The notes under the pieces were generated by a model that worked only from the letters and a program-made list of their open reading frames with translations, did not search any database and had not been told where the DNA came from. Positions 1-9,182 of a stretch of 56,965 bases of DNA are shown here, one piece after another. Numbering within the stretch: position 1 is the stretch's first letter; every line of letters starts with the position of its first letter. The DNA is from Streptococcus gallolyticus (GTDB lineage: Bacteria; Bacillota; Bacilli; Lactobacillales; Streptococcaceae). Both the position numbers and the translations under genes were made by a program. Location: positions 1 through 56,965 of the forward strand of contig NZ_NETH01000009.1 of the NCBI RefSeq assembly GCF_003337175.1. The letters run 5' to 3'.

Positions 1-758
1 AAATTATGACACGTCACATGAATCGTTTAAAGAAACATCAATCGGATTGGAAAGTCCAATATACCAAGTGTTTAGATATCATTTTCCCTGAACTACATCA
101 AGTCGTTACGAAACACTCTGACTATGTCTATGAGTTGCTCAAACGTTTTCCTTCTCCTGAGAAAATGGTAACTGCTGGATTTGATAAACTTATTGAGATT
201 AAACGATTAACAGCTAAACATGCGTTGGATATTCTCGAACTAGCTCCAAATTCTATTGGCACAACTTCTTTTGCTCGTGAATTTGAATTGGTTGAAATCA
301 TTGAGAACATCCAACACTACGAAAAACTCATCAAACAAGCTGAAAAGAAGATTGATGAGTTGATGGCTGAGCTCAACTCGGTCATCACTACGGTACCAGG
401 AATTAGTAATCGCCTTGGATCTGTCATCTTAGCAGAAATCAGAAACATTAATACTTTCACTAATCCAGCTCAACTACAAGCTTTTGCAGGATTAGAACCC
501 TCTATCTACCAATCTGGACAACTAGATACTCAAGGTAAAATGGTCAAACGAGGCTCATCGCATCTACGTTGGGCACTCATACAAGCTGCTATTAAAGTAG
601 CTAGATACTCCCCTACGTTTAAAGCTTACTTGAGAATTAAGTTAGAGCAAGGGAAACACTTCAATGTCGCTATTTCTCATGTCGCTAAGAAACTCATTCG
701 AGTGCTGTTTCGTCTACTTCAGAACAATGAAGCCTTTGAAGAGGATAAACTAAGATAA
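1..758 (+). CDS. IS110-family transposase, C-terminal part (5' end outside window)
   Basis: The reading frame is open to the left edge and ends at the TAA at 756-758, so the visible ~250 residues are the C-terminal two thirds of a transposase of about 400 residues. The second half carries the IS110 C-terminal (Transposase_20) signature: VPGISNRLGSVILAEI followed by FAGLEPSIYQSGQ and a KRGSSHLRWALIQAA stretch. The N-terminal DEDD catalytic domain would lie upstream of the window. IS110 enzymes move circular intermediates with RNA guidance and usually lack long terminal inverted repeats, so the element's right end cannot be fixed from sequence alone. No frameshift is visible in the part shown. 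Family call is firm; whether the element is complete is unknown. Confidence 0.88.
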   Translation, partial: IMTRHMNRLKKHQSDWKVQYTKCLDIIFPELHQVVTKHSDYVYELLKRFPSPEKMVTAGFDKLIEIKRLTAKHALDILELAPNSIGTTSFAREFELVEIIENIQHYEKLIKQAEKKIDELMAELNSVITTVPGISNRLGSVILAEIRNINTFTNPAQLQAFAGLEPSIYQSGQLDTQGKMVKRGSSHLRWALIQAAIKVARYSPTFKAYLRIKLEQGKHFNVAISHVAKKLIRVLFRLLQNNEAFEEDKLR

Positions 759-783
759 ACTAAGATAAACTAAGATAAACTAA
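744..783. repeat. 4 x 10-bp tandem repeat over the transposase stop codon
   Basis: The 10-mer GATAAACTAA occurs four times head to tail with no mismatch. The transposase stop codon lies inside the second copy, so copy-number change would not alter the protein beyond its last residues. Confidence 0.95.
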
Positions 784-799
784 CAAAAGCATAGATGAA

Positions 800-836
800 A
801 GACTTTTTAAAACAGCTGTTTTAAGAGGCTTTTTGT
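800..836 (+). terminator. Palindrome and T-rich tract after the IS110 transposase
   Basis: A perfect 18-bp palindrome (807-824, centred on CAGCTG) is extended on both sides by imperfect pairing (AAAG with CTTT) and followed by GGCTTTTT. It fits a terminator of the transposase transcript, or part of the IS end structure. Confidence 0.5.
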
Positions 837-1080
837 CGTGTCTAAAACACGTTCTAAAATTTTCTAAAAAAAATTAGAATAAACTATTGACAACTCTTAT
901 AGTTTGTCTTTCATTAGTTTTAAGGTTATCTTACTGTCATCATTATTCTAGCCTAAATGGCCACCGATTGCCAATAGATTTTGTTTATCACTAAGATAAG
1001 CTTCGTTTATCACCAAAAATAAAAGGACAATCAGCCTTTGTGAACTGAATATCCTATCATTTTAGCAAGAGTATCTGATA
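837..1080. other. Gene-free AT-rich tract between IS110 and yebC
   Basis: No credible open frame is present. The tract is AT-rich and contains TTGACA at about 887 without a convincing -10 partner. It may include the right boundary of the IS110 element and the 3' flank of yebC. I see nothing further in it. Confidence 0.4.
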
Positions 1081-1797
1081 TTAGATATCAGAGACATTAT
1101 GGTAAACTTTTTGAACGTCTTCGTCATCTTCAAGAACGTCAACAAGTTTTTCAAAGACTTCAAGGTCTTCACCTTCAAGTGTCACTTCTGATTGAGGAAT
1201 CATTTCAAGTTCAGTTACTTTGAATTCTTCAATACCGTTGGCACGCAAAGCTTCGATACCTTTGTGAAGATCAGTTGGCGCTGTGTAAACACTAATAACA
1301 CCATCTTCTGCTTCAACGTCTTCAACATCAACATCAGCTTCTAGTAATTGTTCAAAAACACTATCTGCGTCATTGCCATCAAAGACAATAACACCTTTTT
1401 TATCGAACAGGTAAGATACAGAACCAGATGCTCCCATGTTACCACCGTTTTTACCAAATGCAGTACGCAAGTTAGCAGCAGTACGATTAACATTACTTGT
1501 CAAAGTATCAACGATAATCATTGACCCGTTTGGTCCAAATCCTTCGTAACGACCTTCAACGAAAGTTTCATCGGTATTACCTTTTGCTTTATCGATTGCG
1601 CGGTCGATAACGTGTTTTGGTACTTGCGCTTGTTTGGCACGTTCCAGTACAAATCTAAGAGCAGAGTTTGATTCTGGATCTGGTTCACCTTTTTTAGCAG
1701 CAACATAGATTTCAACACCAAATTTCGCATAAACTTTAGAGTTAGCACCATCTTTGGCAGTTTTTTTGGCAACAATATTGGCCCACTTACGTCCCAT
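1081..1797 (-). CDS. yebC: YebC/PmpR family protein
   Basis: A 238-residue protein of the YebC/TACO1 family. It opens with [20 protein letters not shown] and has the conserved [18 protein letters not shown] segment in the middle and the [10 protein letters not shown] region before an acidic C-terminus. YebC proteins were long annotated as DNA-binding regulators (PmpR); recent work supports ribosome association that helps translation of proline-rich stretches. The full family length is present and the start has a strong Shine-Dalgarno (GGAGACTCCCC before ATG). It stands alone, with decayed sequence upstream, so it is probably monocistronic. Confidence 0.93.
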   Translation of the reverse strand: MGRKWANIVAKKTAKDGANSKVYAKFGVEIYVAAKKGEPDPESNSALRFVLERAKQAQVPKHVIDRAIDKAKGNTDETFVEGRYEGFGPNGSMIIVDTLTSNVNRTAANLRTAFGKNGGNMGASGSVSYLFDKKGVIVFDGNDADSVFEQLLEADVDVEDVEAEDGVISVYTAPTDLHKGIEALRANGIEEFKVTELEMIPQSEVTLEGEDLEVFEKLVDVLEDDEDVQKVYHNVSDI

Positions 1798-2069
1798 GGG
1801 GAGTCTCCTTTGTAACGATTAGTTTTATTTTAGCATGATTAATTGATTCGGACACCCTAAAGCCCCAAATCATTGAACTACTGAACTAGCAAAGCTAAAT
1901 TCGTAATCCTTAATATTATAGCACTTTGACGTGGCTGTGTAAAATGGGGACGGTGTTTTATTACATTAACCCAAAATAGCAAGGTAACCACAAATATTGA
2001 TATACCAAAACTTCTAAGCACACCAATAATCATTTACTGAATAGAAGTGGATTTTCACTTACTCATATT

Positions 2070-2345
2070 GATGAACTACATAACGAAATCAAGCAATATA
2101 TCTACCCTACCCGTAATACGACTAATGGTTTTTCTAATCTCATGACGGTTTCCAAGCCGACAGGATTTCCTTTATTTTTTTAAGAGGAAATTCCAGCTCA
2201 CGAAATAGTAGCATTTCTTGCAAGCCTTCAAATACGTCCATATCATATATTTTTCCCAATAAAGGAGGGGCTTAAAAGACCAATCTGATCGTGTTCATGC
2301 AAGGCTCGCATGCCAATGCCTTATAACTGACTCAGCTCCTCTCGA
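2070..2345 (-). pseudogene. Decayed MerR-family regulator
   Basis: Reading the minus strand across frames recovers successive pieces of a MerR/TipA-like regulator: GMRALHEHDQIGLLSPS (end of the winged helix), then YDMDVFEGLQEMLLFRELEF followed by PLKKIKEIL (the MerR effector-side helices), then RKTISRITGRVDILLDFVM (the dimerisation helix). The pieces are in different frames and separated by stops, the N-terminal helix-turn-helix start is missing, and the C-terminal part has eroded. The characteristic MerR promoter survives just upstream (2351-2381). The family call rests on remembered conserved patterns; no alignment was run. Confidence 0.7.
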
Positions 2346-2350
2346 TGATA

Positions 2351-2381
2351 AGTATAGGCTATAACGTTACGTTAGGGGCAA
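2351..2381 (-). promoter_or_regulatory. MerR-type promoter with 19-bp spacer and internal dyad
   Basis: On the minus strand TTGCCC (2381-2376) and TATACT (2356-2351) are separated by 19 bp, the over-long spacing typical of MerR-activated promoters. The spacer contains the dyad TAACGTAACGTTA. It faces the decayed MerR gene and is a leftover autoregulated promoter. Confidence 0.7.
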
Positions 2382-2413
2382 GAGAAAAAATGAAGTTTTT
2401 TGATTATAATTGC

Positions 2414-3508
2414 TTACTTCTTTGTTCTCACTGGAACTTTCCCCCAGTTTTGTTCTTGAATGTGTGGATTTCCTAACGCATAAACTTGGTCGGCTTGTTG
2501 CGTCACCACATCCCACGGTTTTGCACCGATTCGAGCCACGATACCCACAGATTTTTTCACCGTTTTGAGGTGTTCCTGCCCTTTTGGCGTAAATCCCAGC
2601 ACATGAATAGCTTCTGGCAAGGGCTTTTCCACAGCTCCCACCAAAATATAAGCCAAAATACGGCGCACACGCGCCTTTGTGTAGCGTTTCGTGACAACTT
2701 TATCCACTAACTCGTCCGCAGTCGCTACGCTCCTAATAGCAGAGCGAATACGGTTAGCTAGTTCTTCATTAACTTGGAAAATCCCCGTCAAATCAGCATT
2801 TGTCAGGATTTGATATTTGAGCAAAGGGAAATAATCATCCCAAGTCACCTGAGGGGCATTGAGGAAAAGGTCCGCATTTGGCATAAATTTATCCACAAAA
2901 GCTTTGTCTTTTCTGTGGAGGCGCAAATTTGTCGCGGACGCAAACAGTGTTTCTGTCTCAAGTGAGTGATAACCTGCTCCTTGACGCATGATTGGAGTCA
3001 GCCAAATAGCTTTTCCAGCGCAAGCTTTGGCATAAGAAAGCCCTAAAATATGATTTGGGGTATTTCCAGTAAAGTTCACACCAGCAAAAGTCTCCCACAT
3101 TTTCTGCGTTTTCTGTGGATAAGACATATGATCTGGCAAACGTTGCAAGTAATCCACCATTTTCTGTTGATTATCCCCATAAATCTGTGAAAAGTGTTGA
3201 TACTCCAGATTTTCTTCCGTGCCAAATGCCAACTTATCCACACCTAAACGCTCTAAAATATCCACCGCACCTTGTGCAAAGTAATCTGCTGACTGAACAG
3301 CCACCAAAAATGGCAATTCAACCACCAAATCAGCGCCATTTCGCAACGCCATTTCCGCGCGTGTCCACTTATCCACAATCGCAGGCTCACCACGTTGGAC
3401 AAAATTTCCCGACATGGCAACAATCTTGACCCCCTCCGCCTGCGACAGCAAATACTTATGCCCATTATGAAAAGGATTAAATTCAGCAATAATACCAGTA
3501 ACAGTCAT
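2414..3508 (-). CDS. tmcAL: tRNA(Met) cytidine acetate ligase (YlbM family)
   Basis: A 364-residue member of the TmcAL/YlbM family. The N-terminus has the nucleotidyltransferase fold signature [17 protein letters not shown] (HxGH-like HNGH motif, residues ~5-21), followed by [11 protein letters not shown] and [11 protein letters not shown]. The enzyme uses ATP and acetate to make N4-acetylcytidine at the wobble position of elongator tRNA-Met. In streptococci it normally sits directly after the methyltransferase gene of this cluster; here another gene separates them. Its ATG overlaps that gene's TGA (ATGA), and its Shine-Dalgarno (AGGAGCACTCC) lies within the upstream frame, so the two are translationally coupled. 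Confidence 0.9.
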   Translation of the reverse strand: MTVTGIIAEFNPFHNGHKYLLSQAEGVKIVAMSGNFVQRGEPAIVDKWTRAEMALRNGADLVVELPFLVAVQSADYFAQGAVDILERLGVDKLAFGTEENLEYQHFSQIYGDNQQKMVDYLQRLPDHMSYPQKTQKMWETFAGVNFTGNTPNHILGLSYAKACAGKAIWLTPIMRQGAGYHSLETETLFASATNLRLHRKDKAFVDKFMPNADLFLNAPQVTWDDYFPLLKYQILTNADLTGIFQVNEELANRIRSAIRSVATADELVDKVVTKRYTKARVRRILAYILVGAVEKPLPEAIHVLGFTPKGQEHLKTVKKSVGIVARIGAKPWDVVTQQADQVYALGNPHIQEQNWGKVPVRTKK

Positions 3509-4437
3509 GGAGTGCTCCTATGTACTTTAGAGATAGAATATCGCGCATCAAGATTTTGTAATATATAGTATATTCCCACCACATCATGTGCATATTGCTC
3601 AGAATGATTATACTCATAAGCAATCTCATAAATCCAATTTCCTAATTCAGAATGATTATTGTACAGTTCTTGTATATTCTGAGTAAGTAAAAAAACACTA
3701 TGATAATCATTTAATGAATCATTTTGCGCGATATTTCGAGTAGATGAATTTACTATCTTTTCAAAAAACCTTATAACTTTTGGTCTTTCAAAATCCTCTA
3801 CTAATAAAATTGAGGTAACTAAATAAAGTAATGGGTTATCTAATTTTAATAATATATCAAATTTCGATAAATAACTATCAAATTTTCGTAAAATAAACCT
3901 ATTACGCTTTAACGTATAGTTATCATTTTGATAACCTACTTGTATTGCCGATACAACAAACGCTCCGAATATTAAATATAGTTGAAAAGTAGTATTACTA
4001 GCATTAGGCAAAATATCTTTAATATCACCTGTAAAAGCTATTACTGAAAGGTAATAATTCAATAATAAAGAACTTACTGCTATAGAAAAAATAAAAATTT
4101 CATTCACCAGTTTTCGTCTACCTAACAAAATAATAAGTAAATATTCACCTAACCAAAAAAATAATGAAATCAACCAAAGTTTATTAAACCCAATCGTCAA
4201 AGTACCAAAATTATCATTTAAAAACCATATTACAAGGTAGGTAAAACATGAAAATACAGGTGATATAAAAATCCAAAAAATAACGCTGTTTGTACTTATA
4301 GTATCATTACTACTAGAAAAAAAACGAGTAGTAAAGCCTTGGTATTCCTTTAAATTTATTGATAAAAAATTTTTTAAAGCTAAAAATTCTAGAACTACTG
4401 TACTAAAAATTAACATAAATTGAAGCATAAAAAACAC
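3505..4437 (-). CDS. Unrecognised AT-rich membrane protein, 310 residues
   Basis: I do not recognise a family. The first ~180 residues contain about five strongly hydrophobic segments: [20 protein letters not shown] at the N-terminus, then stretches around residues 50-75, 85-105, 115-135 and 150-165. A soluble, charged C-terminal half follows ([21 protein letters not shown] onward, ending [20 protein letters not shown]). No catalytic motif is evident. The gene is visibly richer in A+T than its neighbours and interrupts a cluster otherwise conserved in streptococci. The Shine-Dalgarno is weak (AGAAAGTG). It overlaps tmcAL by 4 bp and lies 26 bp after the methyltransferase. Role unknown; acquired origin is an inference. 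Confidence 0.75.
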   Translation of the reverse strand: MFFMLQFMLIFSTVVLEFLALKNFLSINLKEYQGFTTRFFSSSNDTISTNSVIFWIFISPVFSCFTYLVIWFLNDNFGTLTIGFNKLWLISLFFWLGEYLLIILLGRRKLVNEIFIFSIAVSSLLLNYYLSVIAFTGDIKDILPNASNTTFQLYLIFGAFVVSAIQVGYQNDNYTLKRNRFILRKFDSYLSKFDILLKLDNPLLYLVTSILLVEDFERPKVIRFFEKIVNSSTRNIAQNDSLNDYHSVFLLTQNIQELYNNHSELGNWIYEIAYEYNHSEQYAHDVVGIYYILQNLDARYSISKVHRSTP

Positions 4438-4463
4438 TTTCTACATACTTAAAAACGCTCCCC

Positions 4464-5201
4464 CTACTTCTGACAGACAAAGAACCAGCGGTTTGATTTT
4501 TTACGTGGCTTTTTGTCCTCAAAGTCGGCGTAGAGTTTGCATGATTTGAAGCCTGCTTGTTCCAAGAGGATATCGTAAGTTAGAACTTCATAAGTGCGTT
4601 CTTCATGCACTTCGTCATAGCGTGTGAAGCGTCCATCCTCGTCTTGCAGGAAGAAAGTCAATTCATGCACAACAGAATGCGGTGCCTCATCAGCATAGGT
4701 ATCCCAAATCATGGCAAATTCTTCTGCATTTTCATGGTAAGAATAACCAGGAAAAACGGTATCAGTTTGGTAAGTTGAGTGCACATCAAAGATGAATACG
4801 CCGTCCTCATTCAAACAGTCGTAAACTTGTTTAAAGACATCACCAACCTCAACTTCATCAGCCATATAACAGATAGAATCTGAATAACAGGTCACCAAAT
4901 CGTATTTTCCTGCTTGCGACAAATCGAGCATATTACCTTGTTTGAACGTGATAGCTTTTCTAGCTGCTGTTGCACGTTTTCTTGCGATTTCAAGCATATC
5001 TTCACTCAAATCAAGCCCTGTCACGTCAAAGCCAGCTTTGGCAAAACGTACTGACTGAATCCCAGTTCCACAGGCTAATTCCAAGAGCTTTTTCTTATCT
5101 TTTGGAAAATGACGGAGCGAAAAGTCAGTCCATTTATCATAAAGGGAGTCATCCATGATCGCATCATAAACCGATGCAAATTTTTCGTAGTTTTTGTTCA
5201 T
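4464..5201 (-). CDS. yqeM: Class I SAM-dependent methyltransferase (YqeM-like)
   Basis: A 245-residue Rossmann-type methyltransferase. Motif I is LLELACGTGIQSVRFAKAG (residues ~38-56), the acidic end of strand 2 is VTGLDLSEDML, and motif post-I/II appears as YDLVTCYSDSICYM. The position after rsfS in the yqe cluster matches B. subtilis yqeM and its streptococcal relatives. The substrate is not known for this family; context suggests a link to ribosome or tRNA maturation, which is inference. Length and motifs look complete. Confidence 0.85.
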   Translation of the reverse strand: MNKNYEKFASVYDAIMDDSLYDKWTDFSLRHFPKDKKKLLELACGTGIQSVRFAKAGFDVTGLDLSEDMLEIARKRATAARKAITFKQGNMLDLSQAGKYDLVTCYSDSICYMADEVEVGDVFKQVYDCLNEDGVFIFDVHSTYQTDTVFPGYSYHENAEEFAMIWDTYADEAPHSVVHELTFFLQDEDGRFTRYDEVHEERTYEVLTYDILLEQAGFKSCKLYADFEDKKPRKKSNRWFFVCQK

Positions 5202-5286
5202 TGTTTTGTCCTATCAAACTTCTATCATTCTTAGAATGAAATAATCTGAGACAAGTGCCCCAGATTATAAGAATAATGCTGCAAAA

Positions 5287-5640
5287 TTAAGCAAGGTATT
5301 CTGATACGTCAACCATTGGTGCTTCATGCCAAAGTTTTTCAATGTCGTAGTGTTCACGTTCGTCTTCTGAGAAGATATGGACAACAACATCATTAAGGTC
5401 AAGAAGTACCCAACCTGTACGACTATCACCTTCAGCATGACTGGCATCACCACCAGCTTCTTTAACTTTTTCACGAATATTTTCTGCAATAGCATCCAGT
5501 TGACGTGTGTTCATAGCGCTAACCACTACAAAATAATCTGTCACACTAGTCAATCCATAAAGATCTAAGACAACCATGTCTTCTGCACGTTTTTCATCAG
5601 CTGCCTTGACAACAACAGCCAAAAGTTCTTCTTTAGTCAA
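5287..5640 (-). CDS. rsfS: Ribosome silencing factor RsfS (Iojap)
   Basis: A 117-residue protein of the RsfS/Iojap/YqeL family. It contains the [20 protein letters not shown] core and ends the domain with [20 protein letters not shown]. RsfS binds ribosomal protein uL14 on the 50S subunit and blocks subunit joining, which saves energy in starvation. It lies 31 bp downstream of yqeK in the same operon, the usual arrangement in Firmicutes. Confidence 0.94.
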   Translation of the reverse strand: MTKEELLAVVVKAADEKRAEDMVVLDLYGLTSVTDYFVVVSAMNTRQLDAIAENIREKVKEAGGDASHAEGDSRTGWVLLDLNDVVVHIFSEDEREHYDIEKLWHEAPMVDVSEYLA

Positions 5641-5671
5641 TATAAATCCTCTTTCAATTCTATAAATCTAT

Positions 5672-6265
5672 CTAGTCTTTTAAATAATGAACATACGTAT
5701 TATAAGTCTCAATGGTTTGTGGGAAGATAGGAAAGGCTTGGTGCGCTAGATGTTCTACGGTATGAACAGTTTCGTAGGCAACCGCCTTATCTAACGATTC
5801 TTTGGCAATCACACGCGCTTCTTCCACCAAGGGAAAACGGCGATTTGGCTCGATATAGTCTGCCACATAGACAATCTTATCTAGCAAAGACATATCACTT
5901 GAACCAACGGTATGAGTCTCAATACTACGCAAGATGTCCTTGTCCGTCACGCCCAGATCTTCTTGAATCTTATAAATACCGACCATACCATGCCAAACAT
6001 TATTGCCCCATTTTTTGAGTTCTGGGTCAAGCTGATACTTATCAATCAAATCTAAAAAGTCTTGGTCTGACATCTCTTTGGCATAATCGTGGATTAATCC
6101 AGCCAGTCCAGCTTTTTCTCTATCATAACCATAACGCTCTGCCAATTCAATGGCAGTTTTTTCCACGCCAAGGACATGGTTAAAACGTTTTTCACTCATA
6201 ACTGATGCAAGTTTATCTAAAAGCTCAGCACGTTCAATTCCTGCGGTATAAGCCTCATAAGTCAT
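5672..6265 (-). CDS. yqeK: HD-domain symmetrical Ap4A hydrolase (YqeK)
   Basis: An HD-domain phosphohydrolase of about 197 residues. The metal ligands are visible as [11 protein letters not shown] (first His), [11 protein letters not shown] (HD pair) and a later IETHTVGSS. YqeK enzymes cleave diadenosine tetraphosphate symmetrically into two ADP. I take the ATG at 6265 (MTYEAYTAG) because AGAAGGA sits 7 nt before it; an ATG ten codons upstream (6295) has no ribosome site. With this start it overlaps nadD by 11 bp, consistent with coupled translation. Confidence 0.9.
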   Translation of the reverse strand: MTYEAYTAGIERAELLDKLASVMSEKRFNHVLGVEKTAIELAERYGYDREKAGLAGLIHDYAKEMSDQDFLDLIDKYQLDPELKKWGNNVWHGMVGIYKIQEDLGVTDKDILRSIETHTVGSSDMSLLDKIVYVADYIEPNRRFPLVEEARVIAKESLDKAVAYETVHTVEHLAHQAFPIFPQTIETYNTYVHYLKD

Positions 6266-6893
6266 GATAAAGTCCTTCTTTCTCAATGTAGTCAATAACT
6301 GCCTGTGGCATTAGGAAATTAGGACGGCAACCATTTTCAAAATGATGACGAATCATACTAGATGAAATATCCATCAGCGGCACATCAACCCAAATGACTG
6401 GATAAGACGTTCCAGCTTTGTATTTAGGACGTTGAACACCAACAAATTGCACCATTTTAATCAATTCATCAATTTTATACCATTTTGGCAAATAATCCAC
6501 CATGTCTGCGCCAATGATGAAATAGTAATCAACATCAGGATTTTTTTCAATCAAAAGCTTCATTGTATCGTAAGTATAGCTAATGCCTTTACGTTCCAAC
6601 TCAATGGTTTCAATCCCCAAACCATCAACACCTTCAATGGCTAATTCAAGCATTTTCAAGCGATGTTTTTCATCGATTGTATTTTTCTTATCAAGGTGTG
6701 GTGGCTCGTATTCGGGCATAAGAAAAACCTTATCCAAACACAATTGTTGGCGAACTTGGTCTGCAACAGCGAGATGTGCATGATGAACAGGATTGAAATT
6801 ACCTCCTAGAATTCCAATCTGCTTACGATTTTTAGCTTTTTCTTTCTTCTCCAATTCAACTTTGGTGAATGGCGTTAATAACTCTATTGCCAT
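6255..6893 (-). CDS. nadD: Nicotinate-nucleotide adenylyltransferase
   Basis: A 212-residue NadD, which adenylates nicotinate mononucleotide to deamido-NAD in NAD synthesis. It has [15 protein letters not shown] (the HxGH-type nucleotidyltransferase motif, here HHAH), [16 protein letters not shown] in the centre, and ISSSMIRHH near the C-terminus (ISSTxIR-type phosphate loop). The start is the ATG at 6893, with GGAGGT 7 nt upstream; a TTG five codons further upstream is in frame but spans the ribosome site. It is embedded in the yqe cluster between yhbY and yqeK. Confidence 0.94.
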   Translation of the reverse strand: MAIELLTPFTKVELEKKEKAKNRKQIGILGGNFNPVHHAHLAVADQVRQQLCLDKVFLMPEYEPPHLDKKNTIDEKHRLKMLELAIEGVDGLGIETIELERKGISYTYDTMKLLIEKNPDVDYYFIIGADMVDYLPKWYKIDELIKMVQFVGVQRPKYKAGTSYPVIWVDVPLMDISSSMIRHHFENGCRPNFLMPQAVIDYIEKEGLYHDL

Positions 6894-6966
6894 ATTGGCT
6901 ACCTCCAAGCCAGACTTCTTAAACGACTAACTCTTTAAACGACATTGTCAATTCGTAAACTTGACT

Positions 6967-7299
6967 TTATTGATTCAATTCTTTTACTTTTGGTGAGATT
7001 TTACGGTTTTGTTTTTTAGACGATTCTTTATAAAGAATAAGGATACGTCCGATTTTCAAAACCGTATCGCAACCAATTTCATCTTCCAAGATTTCAGCAA
7101 CTTCAAAAATATCTTCATCGGTATTTTGAAGAAGCGTTACCTTAATCAATTCGCGCGCATCCAAAGCATTTCGGACACTTGTTTTAATTTGGTCATTAAG
7201 ACCATTTTTCCCAATTTGCACAATTGGTTTCATTGAGTGTGCTTGTGATTTCAAAAAAGCACGTTGTTTTGATGTTAACATAATTATCATATCAGGCAT
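6967..7299 (-). CDS. yhbY: CRM-domain ribosome assembly RNA-binding protein YhbY
   Basis: A 110-residue single CRM-domain protein: LTSKQRAFLKSQAHSMKP leads to the conserved IVQIGKNGLND (GxxG-type RNA-contact loop) and ends with LKIGRILILYKES. YhbY-type proteins associate with pre-50S particles. The start is uncertain: ATG codons at 7299 and 7281 (MLTSKQ) are both possible; family homologues usually begin close to MLTSK, but only the upstream one has even a weak ribosome site. Confidence 0.9.
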   Translation of the reverse strand: MPDMIIMLTSKQRAFLKSQAHSMKPIVQIGKNGLNDQIKTSVRNALDARELIKVTLLQNTDEDIFEVAEILEDEIGCDTVLKIGRILILYKESSKKQNRKISPKVKELNQ

Positions 7300-7420
7300 G
7301 AAAATCCACTGAAAACATACTCAACAAAAAATCTTAATTGTTCAGTTGGCTTTTCAGTAAATTTTCCGCCTCTGTTCAAGTCACTCAAAACTGACCTGAA
7401 CTTCCTTTCTTTTTATTCTT

Positions 7421-8539
7421 TTAAATCAATGCCTTGCGAAGCAATACTGCCACACCGTCTGGCGCCCAAGCAGCAATTTTAACAGGGCTATCTTGCGAAG
7501 CTTTAATGCGAATCCAACCCAGCCCAGAATAAACCACATCCATTTTAGCTTTAATGGTAAATTCATGACGGACTAATTTTGGAAAATCAGCTAATTCCTT
7601 GTCTGTCGGTGGTGTCAAAAGACTGCCGACATGTTTGTCATAGAAAGCATCAGCACCAGCTAACTTGGTACGGTGCAATTTCAAGTTATTGTCAAAATAA
7701 GCTGTAAAACCTTGCTTATCTCCTGAGATAAAATCAAAACGTCCCAAACCAGCCAAGAACAGCGTTTGTTCAGGATTGAGCTGATAAGTTTTCGGTTTAA
7801 TTTCTTTCTTAGGACTGATGTATTTCAAATTTTTATCCCCAAGATAATGTGCCATTTGGTGACGGTGAATAATCCCTGGTGTATCAAAAATATAACTACC
7901 GTCGTCCAATGGAATTTCGATTTTATCAAGGGTTGTTCCAGGGAAGCGAGATGTCGTAATAATATCTTTTTCCCCTGTTATTTCTTTGATAATAGCATTG
8001 ATAAGGGTTGATTTACCAACGTTTGTAACACCCACGACGTAAACATCACGCCCATGACGTAATTTTTCAATCTTTTCAATCAAGTCCTTGATAGCTTGGT
8101 GATTTTGGGCGCTCGTCAAAATGACATCAACTGGACGAAGTCCTTCTTCGTGCGCACGTTCTGTCAGCCATTGTGTCACTTTGCTATCCTTAACTGATTT
8201 TGGCAAAATATCCTTTTTATTTCCGACAAGTAGGATGTCATTGCCAGAAACAAAACGTGGCAAACCAGGGATAACTGAACCATTGAAATCAAAAATATCT
8301 ACAACGTTAACCACAAGGGCGTCACTATCACCAACTTCGTGCAAAAGTTTCAAAAATTCATCATCAGTAATGTGCACATCGGTGATTTCATTGTAATGAC
8401 GTAATCTAAAACATCTTTGGCAATACAATTCGCCACTCTCTAAACCTTTTTCAAGAGCAGCTTTTGGGGTATATCCTGCCTTTTCCTTATCTTCTATTTG
8501 AATTTTGGCTCCACAGCCAATACATAATAACTCTTCCAT
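7421..8539 (-). CDS. yqeH: Ribosome biogenesis GTPase YqeH
   Basis: A 372-residue circularly permuted GTPase. An N-terminal zinc ribbon is formed by CIGCG and CQRC pairs (residues ~6-41). The G motifs follow in permuted order: G4 NKKD (~108), then G1 GVTNVGKST (~170) and G3 DTPG (~219). A C-terminal domain of about 140 residues ends in AVLLRKAL. YqeH assists assembly of the small ribosomal subunit. Its ATG overlaps the yqeG stop by one base (TAATG), so the two are coupled. Confidence 0.95.
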   Translation of the reverse strand: MEELLCIGCGAKIQIEDKEKAGYTPKAALEKGLESGELYCQRCFRLRHYNEITDVHITDDEFLKLLHEVGDSDALVVNVVDIFDFNGSVIPGLPRFVSGNDILLVGNKKDILPKSVKDSKVTQWLTERAHEEGLRPVDVILTSAQNHQAIKDLIEKIEKLRHGRDVYVVGVTNVGKSTLINAIIKEITGEKDIITTSRFPGTTLDKIEIPLDDGSYIFDTPGIIHRHQMAHYLGDKNLKYISPKKEIKPKTYQLNPEQTLFLAGLGRFDFISGDKQGFTAYFDNNLKLHRTKLAGADAFYDKHVGSLLTPPTDKELADFPKLVRHEFTIKAKMDVVYSGLGWIRIKASQDSPVKIAAWAPDGVAVLLRKALI

Positions 8540-9066
8540 TAAATTCCTTTTTGATATTGAATTTTTCCGTATTTTTCTTCAAGTTTAGTCCAAACACGGC
8601 GTTCGCGCCAACGATTAATCTTTGTATTCCAAGCATCAGAAGTCACTAATGGTTTGACCAAAACGGACTGAATATCAGCACGGTGTGCCGCACGAATGTC
8701 CGTCATCAACTGGTCACCAACCATGATAACCTCATCACGATCAAAACCATAACGTTTGATTGCCATATTGATACCGCGTGTGAAAGGTTTCATGGCACGG
8801 CTAACAAAGTCCACACCAAATCGCGAAACCGCACGATTCACACGAGAATGCTTGTTATTTGATACGACAACAACTGAAATATCCGCCATAGTCATCTCAT
8901 CTAACCATGCACGCACTTCAGGCGTTCCATCAGGATGATTCCATGCGATTAAGGTATTATCTAAATCCACTAACACGGCATGAATCCCACGTCGTAATAA
9001 ATCATCTGCTCTTAAATCATAAACTGCCTCAACCACAAAGGTCGGCCTATAATCGTCTATACTCAA
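8539..9066 (-). CDS. yqeG: YqeG family HAD IIIA-type phosphatase, TTG start
   Basis: A 175-residue HAD-superfamily protein. Motif I is VLVDLDNTLIAW, motif II VVVSNN, and the motif III/IV region reads KPFTRGINMA with VGDQLMTDI. I place the start at the TTG at 9066 (LSIDDYRPTF) because GGAGAAG precedes it by 6 nt and the resulting length and N-terminus match the family. An ATG at 9138 would add 24 residues without a ribosome site. It is first gene of the yqeG-yqeH-yhbY-nadD-yqeK-rsfS operon. Substrate unknown. Confidence 0.9.
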   Translation of the reverse strand: MSIDDYRPTFVVEAVYDLRADDLLRRGIHAVLVDLDNTLIAWNHPDGTPEVRAWLDEMTMADISVVVVSNNKHSRVNRAVSRFGVDFVSRAMKPFTRGINMAIKRYGFDRDEVIMVGDQLMTDIRAAHRADIQSVLVKPLVTSDAWNTKINRWRERRVWTKLEEKYGKIQYQKGI

Positions 9067-9156
9067 ATTCTTCTCCAAAAAATATAGTTTACCATTCATT
9101 TTAACATATTTGCCAAAATATGGCGAATTGAAAACCATTCCACATAAGGAAATTTA

Positions 9157-9182
9157 ATAAAAAAAGAGCGGCAAGCCACTCT
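9157..9182 (-). terminator. Hairpin terminator between IS1182 remnant and yqeG
   Basis: On the minus strand AGAGTGGC (9182-9175) and GCCGCTCT (9172-9165) pair around a 2-nt loop with one mismatch, followed by a run of T. It would stop transcription from the IS remnant before yqeG. Confidence 0.7.

Noticed and set aside
807..824. Restriction-type or recombinase site at the 18-bp palindrome
   Set aside because: It is adjacent to a T-rich tract after the transposase and is more simply a terminator or IS-end structure.
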